From Nocardioidaceae bacterium (lineage in GTDB: Bacteria > Actinomycetota > Actinomycetes > Propionibacteriales > Nocardioidaceae), in the NCBI GenBank assembly GCA_020438665.1, contig JAGQUE010000186.1, positions 1 through 7,865 of the forward strand: DNA of 7,865 nt, written 5' to 3'. The notes beneath the pieces were generated by a model that worked only from the letters and a program-made list of their open reading frames with translations, was not told the origin of the DNA and did no database searches. Position numbers and translations under genes: made by a program. Positions 1 to 4,299 of the stretch are shown piece after piece. Position 1 is the first letter of the stretch, and each line of letters opens with the position of its first letter.

Positions 1-410
1 TCGCCCCGCCGCACCAGATCTCGCGGCCCCGCAAGTCGGTCAACGACACCGTCATCGCGCCGTCCCCGCCGCGCACCGGCATGCCCTCGGGCATCATGGG
101 CCGCGTCGCCGCGACGACCATCGTCGACCGGATCCGGCGCGGCAACGACCGTCCCGCCCAGCAGGCCTCGATGGCCGACATGGGTGCGGCGTGCGTGGCT
201 TCGGCCGGCACCGGCCTCCGCAAGGGCTCGGCAGCCGCGATGACGATGCTTCCCGTGGTCCCCGACTATGAGAAGTTCTCGACCGGCCGCGACATCCGCT
301 CCACTCGCGGTGAGATCGGCCTCTCCGGCCACTGGGCCAAGCTGATGCTCCACTACCTGTTCATCCACAAGGCCAAGGCCCGCTTCGGCTGGCACTTCAT
401 CCCGGAGTGA
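1..410 (+). CDS. FAD/NAD(P)-dependent oxidoreductase, SQR-like, 3' end only
   Basis: The reading frame is open from the left edge (first full codon at 3) to TGA at 408-410, giving the last 135 residues of a larger protein. The tail has the signature of actinobacterial flavoprotein oxidoreductases related to sulfide:quinone oxidoreductase and type II NADH dehydrogenase: a segment reading MGAACVASAGTGLRKGSAAA, then MLPVVPDYEK, and the end GHWAKLMLHYLFIHKAKARF followed by GWHFIPE. In that family the C-terminal region packs against the FAD domain and helps the enzyme sit on the membrane to reduce quinone. The dinucleotide-binding N-terminal half lies outside the window, so the substrate (sulfide, NADH or other) cannot be decided. 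A small gene follows two bases after the stop and is probably cotranscribed. Family-level call is good; exact activity is open. Confidence 0.78.
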   Translation, partial: APPHQISRPRKSVNDTVIAPSPPRTGMPSGIMGRVAATTIVDRIRRGNDRPAQQASMADMGAACVASAGTGLRKGSAAAMTMLPVVPDYEKFSTGRDIRSTRGEIGLSGHWAKLMLHYLFIHKAKARFGWHFIPE

Positions 411-412
411 TC

Positions 413-580
413 ATGACCATCTCATCGGACAACCAGCCGGTCGCCGACCTCTCCCGGTCGCCCCTGCCGACGCCCAAGACCCTCAAGCGCCGCAAGAACG
501 TGTTCTTCCAGTTCTACCGGTTCGTGCTCTTCAACCTGCGGATCATCAAGCTCGTCGTCCGCGGCCACGGGCACTACTGA
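413..580 (+). CDS. Small basic/hydrophobic protein, 55 aa, downstream of the oxidoreductase
   Basis: ATG at 413 and TGA at 578-580 encode 55 residues. The start lies two bases after the oxidoreductase stop, and the GGAG at 404-407 inside the upstream gene's end is a reasonable ribosome binding site, which suggests translational coupling. The N-terminal part (1-22) is polar and proline/serine rich. It is followed by a basic patch (KTLKRRKN, about 22-29) and a hydrophobic-aromatic stretch, FFQFYRFVLF then NLRIIKLVV (about 31-49), ending GHGHY. This could be a short membrane-associated helix with its positive flank on the cytoplasmic side. I do not recognise a named family. Tight linkage to a flavoprotein that probably works at the membrane makes an accessory or anchoring role possible, but that is inference. 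Codon third positions are almost all G or C, supporting real coding. Confidence 0.66.
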   Translation: MTISSDNQPVADLSRSPLPTPKTLKRRKNVFFQFYRFVLFNLRIIKLVVRGHGHY

Positions 581-608
581 CGGTCCCCGACTGACACGCT
601 CGACACAT

Positions 609-672
609 CACCTGTGGTTTCACGCCTGATCGGGTGCTCCTCGGTCACACTGGGACCGTGAGACCACAGGTG
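609..672 (+). promoter_or_regulatory. Inverted repeat spanning the phosphodiesterase start region
   Basis: The 15 bases at 609-623 (CACCTGTGGTTTCAC) are complementary to 658-672 (GTGAGACCACAGGTG) at 14 of 15 positions, with a 34-base spacer. The right arm begins exactly at the preferred GTG start codon of the phosphodiesterase gene. A leaderless-type promoter -10 (CACACT, 646-651) lies in the spacer, six bases before the GTG. The repeat could be an operator flanking the promoter. It could also be an RNA hairpin hiding the start codon, if transcription begins upstream. The complementarity is seen directly; the function is inference. Confidence 0.42.
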
Positions 673-1437
673 GTGGCCCATCGGGGTGCCAGCCACGAGA
701 AGGCCGAGCACACGCTGGGCGCCTATCTCAAGGCACTGGACGAGGGCGCGGAAGCCCTCGAATGTGACGTCCGGCTGACCGCCGACGGCCATCTGGTCTG
801 CGTGCACGACCGCGACCTGCGCCGTACGGCGGCCCACAAGGGCGTCGTCTCCACGATGCAGCTCGACGAGCTCGGCCAGCTCGACTTCGCCTCGTGGAAG
901 AACCCGTGGGCCGACCTCGACGACGAGGCGCCGCTCGAGGCCGACGAGAACGGCAAGGTGCTGACGCTGCGCCGCCTGCTCGAGACCGTCGCCGACTATG
1001 ACCGCCACGTCGAGATCGCGATCGAGACCAAGCACCCCACCCGCTACGGCGGGCTGGTCGAACGCCGCCTTGCCGAGATGCTGCGCCACTTTGGGTGGCA
1101 CCAGGCCGGGTCGCCCGCCCGCATCATGAGCTTTTCCTACAGCGCCCTGCAGCGCATGCAGAAGCTCACCCCCGACCTGCCCCTGGTGATACTGATCGAC
1201 AAGCGCCGCGCCTGGCCGGTCCTGGCGCCGGTGATCGGCCGCGACTGGGTGATCGGCCCGGGCGTCGACCTGCTCCAGGACAACCCCAAGGTCGCCAAGG
1301 CCATGGTCGCCAGCGGTCACCCGATCCACGTCTGGACCGTCAACACCGAGCACCAGCTCGACACCTGCCTGCGCTACGGCGTACGCGCGGTCATCACCGA
1401 CCGCCCGGCCTACATGCTCGACCTGCTCGACCGGTAG
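658..1437 (+). CDS. Glycerophosphodiester phosphodiesterase
   Basis: This is a TIM-barrel GDPD-family enzyme, expected to hydrolyse glycerophosphodiesters (phospholipid breakdown products) to sn-glycerol 3-phosphate and an alcohol. From GTG 658 the protein has 259 residues, a normal length for the bacterial cytosolic family. It starts RPQVVAHRGAS, with the hallmark HRG at 8-10. Other family landmarks are E35 and D37 in ALECDVRLT, catalytic-type H50 in CVHDRD, E123 and K125 in AIETKHPT, W226 in HVWTVNT, and TDRP at 247-250. H8 and H50 are the expected acid/base pair, and E35, D37 and E123 the expected metal ligands. There is no signal peptide, so it should be cytoplasmic. An in-frame GTG at 634 would add eight residues, but it has no ribosome binding site and no family similarity. 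GTG 658 follows a leaderless-type -10 element. The SEC-C gene starts ten bases after the stop. Confidence 0.93.
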   Translation: MRPQVVAHRGASHEKAEHTLGAYLKALDEGAEALECDVRLTADGHLVCVHDRDLRRTAAHKGVVSTMQLDELGQLDFASWKNPWADLDDEAPLEADENGKVLTLRRLLETVADYDRHVEIAIETKHPTRYGGLVERRLAEMLRHFGWHQAGSPARIMSFSYSALQRMQKLTPDLPLVILIDKRRAWPVLAPVIGRDWVIGPGVDLLQDNPKVAKAMVASGHPIHVWTVNTEHQLDTCLRYGVRAVITDRPAYMLDLLDR

Positions 1438-1447
1438 GTTCGCCCGC

Positions 1448-2380
1448 ATGGGCAAGAAGGCACGCAGCAGGACCCGTGAGCAGGCAGCCGAGCCGGGCGA
1501 GGTGGGCCCTCGCCAACCGTGTCCCTGTGGGTCCGGCAAGCGCTACAAGGCCTGTCACGGAGCCCCCGGCGGCGGTGACGCCCCCTATGTGGCTCGGCCC
1601 TTCGAGGGACTGCCCTCGGAGTGCGACGTCATCGCGATGCGTGACCTGGTCCCCGCGGCCACCGCACGGATGACGCTGCGCGACTCGGCCCGCCCGGTGC
1701 TGCTGTGCTCGGTGCTGCCGGGCGCGGCCCCGGCGCTGGTCCGTGAGTCGGGGGAGATCTGGCTGGGGCTGCAGGTGCGCCACGGCTTCGGTGACCCCGC
1801 CCGCGACCTGGGCGCGGTCCTGGTCAAGGCCCTCGACGCCGAGGTGGGTGCGGTGGGGCTGACAGCCGCCCCGGGGCCCGGTCCACGACTTCAGGATCTC
1901 GTGGTGGACGAGCCCCTGACGGTCGAGGTCCTCGACGGCTTCGACTATTGGGTGGCCGACGTCGACGACGTCCCGCCGGCGCTCCGCGAGGCCATCGACC
2001 AGGCCACCGCCGGCGCCGCACCGACCAAGCGACTCACCAGCGTCGAGGCGGCGTACTGGACCGACGTGGGCGCCAAGGAGCACCTGCGCTGGGTGATGGG
2101 CGAGCCCGAGGACGCCCTGCTCGACGCGCTGGCGAGGCTCCACGCAGCCGGCCGCGATCACCTGGTCCCCGAGGGGCGGCTGGTCGGCATGTTCCGGGCC
2201 TATGGGCTGCTGGCGCCGGTGTGGGACCTCGTCCCCGGCGCCGGGCCGGAGGTCCTGGAGGAGCCGGCCGCCCAGTTCGCGGCTGCCCTCGCCGAGGCCC
2301 TCGCGGACGGGTCGCCGCTGTCCGCGCAGGAGCGCGCGGCGCGATCGGGGCTGGCCAACCGGCAGGTCACGATCCGCTGA
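1448..2380 (+). CDS. SEC-C motif protein, DUF5926 family
   Basis: A 310-residue protein starting at ATG 1448, ten bases after the phosphodiesterase stop, so probably in the same transcript. A GGTAGG at 1433-1438 may serve as a weak ribosome binding site. The basic N-terminus (MGKKARSRTR) leads into a SEC-C zinc motif at residues 25-38, CPCGSGKRYKACHG, with ligands C25, C27, C36 and H37. This motif is also found at the C-terminus of SecA, which explains why relatives are sometimes mislabelled as preprotein translocase subunits. The rest, beginning PFEGLPSE and RDLVPAATARMTL, matches the actinobacterial DUF5926 type as I remember it. It has no ATPase motifs and is not SecA. There is no signal peptide or membrane segment. 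The C-terminal half is rich in Ala, Glu and Leu and is probably helical. No biochemical function is known to me; a zinc-dependent protein- or ribosome-binding role is only a guess. Confidence 0.85.
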   Translation: MGKKARSRTREQAAEPGEVGPRQPCPCGSGKRYKACHGAPGGGDAPYVARPFEGLPSECDVIAMRDLVPAATARMTLRDSARPVLLCSVLPGAAPALVRESGEIWLGLQVRHGFGDPARDLGAVLVKALDAEVGAVGLTAAPGPGPRLQDLVVDEPLTVEVLDGFDYWVADVDDVPPALREAIDQATAGAAPTKRLTSVEAAYWTDVGAKEHLRWVMGEPEDALLDALARLHAAGRDHLVPEGRLVGMFRAYGLLAPVWDLVPGAGPEVLEEPAAQFAAALAEALADGSPLSAQERAARSGLANRQVTIR

Positions 2381-2429
2381 TCCCGGGCGCGCTCTGACGT
2401 CGCGCAGACGGTTTGGTTGGGTCCTGCAC

Positions 2430-2546
2430 GAATTTCACCGTCGCGGAGCGAAATCACCGGCGCTTCCGGTTGTGTTAGTACCTACCCGGAGGTAGATTTC
2501 GCAGCGCCCGGCTGTTGTTGCATCCCCCGTCAGCAACAGCCGGGCT
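2430..2546 (+). ncRNA. Candidate structured RNA: three-way junction followed by a strong hairpin
   Basis: Between the DUF5926 stop and the protease gene lies a less GC-rich stretch with nested, exactly abutting inverted repeats. An outer 8-bp stem pairs GCGAAATC (2448-2455) with GATTTCGC (2495-2502). Directly inside it are hairpin ACCGG/CCGGT (2456-2460 with 2466-2470, loop CGCTT) and hairpin TACCT/AGGTA (2479-2483 with 2490-2494, loop ACCCGG). The only free linker is 2471-2478, giving a three-way junction. A 12-bp perfect hairpin (2506-2517 with 2534-2545) follows three bases later. It extends inward by about three pairs, leaving the C-rich loop CATCCCCCGT. This layout suits a small RNA with its own terminator, or a leader of the downstream gene. 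No convincing promoter is visible and I cannot assign a known family. The C-rich loops recall actinobacterial 6C RNAs, but neither loop has six consecutive Cs. Confidence 0.4.
2506..2546 (+). terminator. Strong hairpin, probable intrinsic-type terminator without a U tract
   Basis: GCCCGGCTGTTG (2506-2517) is perfectly complementary to CAACAGCCGGGC (2534-2545). The stem can continue inward through T2518-G2533 (wobble), T2519-A2532 and G2520-C2531, leaving a ten-base loop with five Cs. The bases after it, TCTCC, give no proper U tract, so it would be the hairpin-only kind of terminator often proposed for actinobacteria. It lies 125 bases after the DUF5926 stop, far for a simple terminator of that gene, and may instead end a small RNA. 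It ends only five bases before the ATG at 2551, which argues against that ATG being a well-translated start. Confidence 0.5.
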
Positions 2547-2637
2547 CTCCATGTCCGATGCCCGGACCTCGCCGGCCTGGGTCGGCCGGTTCGTGCGCTC
2601 CGGCGCGGTGGCTCATCGCAGGTTCAGGCGCGTCTGT

Positions 2638-2649
2638 CAGAGTGTCCGG
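2638..2649 (+). promoter_or_regulatory. Possible leaderless promoter -10 of the CPBP protease gene
   Basis: CAGAGT at 2638-2643 sits six bases before GTG 2650, the same geometry as CACACT (646-651) before GTG 658 of the phosphodiesterase. In actinobacteria many mRNAs start at or next to the start codon, with a TANNNT-like -10 about six or seven bases upstream. No good -35 is visible. The match is weak, and is listed because it helps choose the start codon. Confidence 0.25.
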
Positions 2650-3456
2650 GTGCACGCTGCGTCGACGCCCCGGGTGCCTCCGATCACCCTGTCCCGGGCC
2701 TTGGTGCTCGTCGAGATCGGCGTGGTGCTCGGCCTCTCCCTCGGACGCTCCGGGGTCTATGCCCTGGTCCGGCTGATCGAGGCCGCGACGGCCCCCGGCC
2801 GGCTCTCCTCCAGCACCGCCGTGATGAACACCAGCCTCGCCCCGGGGCGCGAGTGGTTCGACCTGACCTTCCAGCTGCTCGGCATCGGGTTCGGGCTCGT
2901 CCCGGTCCTGCTGGCGGCGTACCTGCTCATCCGCTCCGACACCAACCCCTGGTCGGTGTGGGTGGGCGACCGTGGCGCCGCGCTCGGGCGCCGGATCGGC
3001 GTCGACGCGCTGTGGGGAGCGGGCGTGGCCGCGGTCGTCGGCAGCACCGGGATCGCCTTCTATCTGATCACCCATGCGCTCGGCATCAATCTCACCGTGA
3101 TCCCCGAGGCGCTGCCGGGGGTCTGGTGGAAGATCCCGGTCCTCGTCGGGTGGGCGCTGGAGAACGCGCTGCTCGAGGAGGCCGTGGTGCTGGGGTTCGT
3201 CCAGCTGCGGCTGCGCCAGATCGGCCTGAGCGTGCCCGCCGCGATCGGCCTGTCCGCCGTACTCCGGGGGTCCTATCACCTCTACCAGGGCTGGGGCGGG
3301 TTCACCGGGAACCTCGTCATGGGGGTGCTCTTCGGCTGGCTCTATCACCGTTGGGGCCGGATCACCCCCCTCGTCGTGGCACACCTGCTCCTCGACGTCG
3401 GCGCCTTCGTCGGCTATGCCCTGCTGGCGCCCCATGTGTCGTGGCTGCCGGGGTGA
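2650..3456 (+). CDS. CPBP-family intramembrane metalloprotease (Abi/CAAX-like)
   Basis: This is a multi-span membrane protein of the CPBP (CAAX protease and bacteriocin-processing) family. From GTG 2650 it has 268 residues. The family's conserved elements are present: a glutamate pair E176-E177 in ENALLEEAVVLGF, the second motif R206-G-S-Y-H210 (LRGSYHLYQG), and the third motif H245-L-L-L-D249 (VVAHLLLD). E176/E177, H210 and H245 would form the metal site inside the membrane. Hydrophobic stretches run at about 17-36, 72-98, 117-140, 160-174, 180-205 and 215-266. The substrate is unknown; relatives process prenylated or small peptides or give self-immunity to bacteriocins, and no bacteriocin gene is nearby. 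The start is uncertain: ATG 2551 and TTG 2515 are also in frame but overlap or abut the strong hairpin. They would add an Arg-rich extension unlike other members, though third-position GC in 2551-2610 is high. GTG 2674 is another option. Confidence 0.85.
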   Translation: MHAASTPRVPPITLSRALVLVEIGVVLGLSLGRSGVYALVRLIEAATAPGRLSSSTAVMNTSLAPGREWFDLTFQLLGIGFGLVPVLLAAYLLIRSDTNPWSVWVGDRGAALGRRIGVDALWGAGVAAVVGSTGIAFYLITHALGINLTVIPEALPGVWWKIPVLVGWALENALLEEAVVLGFVQLRLRQIGLSVPAAIGLSAVLRGSYHLYQGWGGFTGNLVMGVLFGWLYHRWGRITPLVVAHLLLDVGAFVGYALLAPHVSWLPG

Positions 3457-3512
3457 CCGGGTCGTAACGGTTCCGGGTCGTAACGGTTCACCAAGGGTCG
3501 TGACGGTTCACC
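3457..3512. repeat. Short tandem repeats with GGGTCGTRACGGTT core
   Basis: CCGGGTCGTAACGGTT occurs twice back to back without mismatch (3457-3472 and 3473-3488), starting right after the CPBP stop codon. A third copy with one change (GGGTCGTGACGGTT, 3495-3508) follows. The second and third copies are each followed by CACCAAGG (3489-3496 and 3509-3516). The period is therefore 16 and then 20 bases. The region lies between two convergent genes. It may be slippage-expanded sequence, a set of protein-binding sites, or part of a terminator. Confidence 0.8.
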
Positions 3513-3598
3513 AAGGTAGGAAGGTGAACCCGCACATACCGGGGTGAACTCGCCTTGGTAGGTGAGGGTTCGACCGCCTACCTTGATGAAACCGTCAC
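3500..3598. repeat. Imperfect long inverted repeat in the convergent intergenic region
   Basis: The 21 bases at 3500-3520 (beginning GTGACGGTT, ending AAGGTAGG) are the reverse complement of 3577-3598 (CCTACCTT near its start, AACCGTCAC at its end) apart from one inserted base and one mismatch. The spacer is 56 bases. Inside it a shorter perfect hairpin is possible: GGTTCACC (3505-3512) with GGTGAACC (3523-3530) and a ten-base loop. A further GGTGAACT (3542-3549) and CCTTGGTAGG (3553-3562) echo the same words. It may act as a bidirectional terminator for the CPBP gene and the kdp operon, although there is no T tract. Confidence 0.6.
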
Positions 3599-3617
3599 CG
3601 CCGCGTACGACGCCAGC

Positions 3618-4299
3618 TCAGCCCAACGTGTAGCCCACGCCGGGCGTGGTGACGAGGTACGCCGGTCGGGCCGGGTCTGCCTCGAGCTTGCGGCGCAGCT
3701 GGGCGGCATAGACGCGCAGGTAGTGGTTCTCCCCGACATAGGCGGACCCCCACACCTCACGGAGGATCTGCTCCCGGGTGACGAGACGGCCGACGTTGCG
3801 GGCGAGCAGCTCGAGGAACCCCCACTCGGGTCGGGGTCAGCCGGACGTCGGCCCCGGCCCGGGAGACCCGTTTGCGGGCCAGGTCGATCTCCAGGTCGCC
3901 GACGGTGACCAGGCTCGACCCACCCGGGTCGGTGGCATGACGGCGTACGGCGGCGCGCAGCCGGGCGGTCAGCTCGTTCATGGCGAACGGCTTGGTGACA
4001 TAGTCGTCGGCACCGAGGTCCAGGGCCTCGACCTTGTCCTCGCCGTGCTGGCGAGCCGACAGCACCACGATCGGCACCGTGGACCAGCCGCGCAGCCCGG
4101 CGATGACCTCGGTGCCATCCATGTCGGGCAGACCGAGGTCCAGCAGCACCACGTCGGGGTGCGAGCGGGAGGCTGCCTCGAGCGCGGAGCGGCCGTCGGC
4201 GGCGGTGACGACCTCCCAGCCCTGGGCCCGCAGGTTGATCTTGAGCGCACGCGCCAGCCCGGGCTCGTCGTCGACGACGAGGACACGCTGCCCGCTCAT
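3618..4299 (-). pseudogene. kdpE: kdpE, K+-responsive response regulator, frameshifted as written
   Basis: KdpE is the OmpR-type regulator that, once phosphorylated by KdpD, activates the kdp operon. The first frame (ATG 4297-4299 down to 3829) gives 157 residues with a complete receiver domain: D10-D11, phospho-acceptor D54 in LLDLGLPDMDG, S81 and K103 (VTKPF). It enters the winged-helix domain at VRLTPT. The rest of that domain (EWGFLELLARNV through TTPGVGYTLG, 69 residues, ending TGA 3618-3620) lies in another frame, starting at 3827. Dropping one base in the run at 3828-3830 joins them into a normal 226-residue KdpE. Without correction, the first frame runs on to 3757, making a 180-residue protein with no DNA-recognition helix. 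Everything after the shift is intact and free of stops, so a sequencing error or a very recent mutation is likely. The start overlaps the kdpD stop by four bases (ATGA), suggesting translational coupling. Confidence 0.88.

Noticed and set aside
574..1539. A 321-codon open frame on the - strand opposite the phosphodiesterase
   Set aside because: It is the antisense shadow of a clearly recognisable GDPD gene. It crosses that gene's start and the next gene's start, and has no family features.
1448..2380. Calling this gene secA because of the SEC-C motif
   Set aside because: It lacks all SecA ATPase motifs and is only 310 residues. The zinc motif is N-terminal here, and the remainder resembles DUF5926.
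2448..2546. Assigning the structured region to 6C RNA or a hammerhead ribozyme
   Set aside because: The loops hold three and five consecutive Cs rather than six. A GAAA is present but the CUGANGA core of a hammerhead is missing. Without a covariance search, no family name is justified.
3555..3908. A 117-codon + strand frame opposite the kdpE 3' end
   Set aside because: It lies over the repeat region and antisense to kdpE coding. It has no domain and is explained by GC bias.
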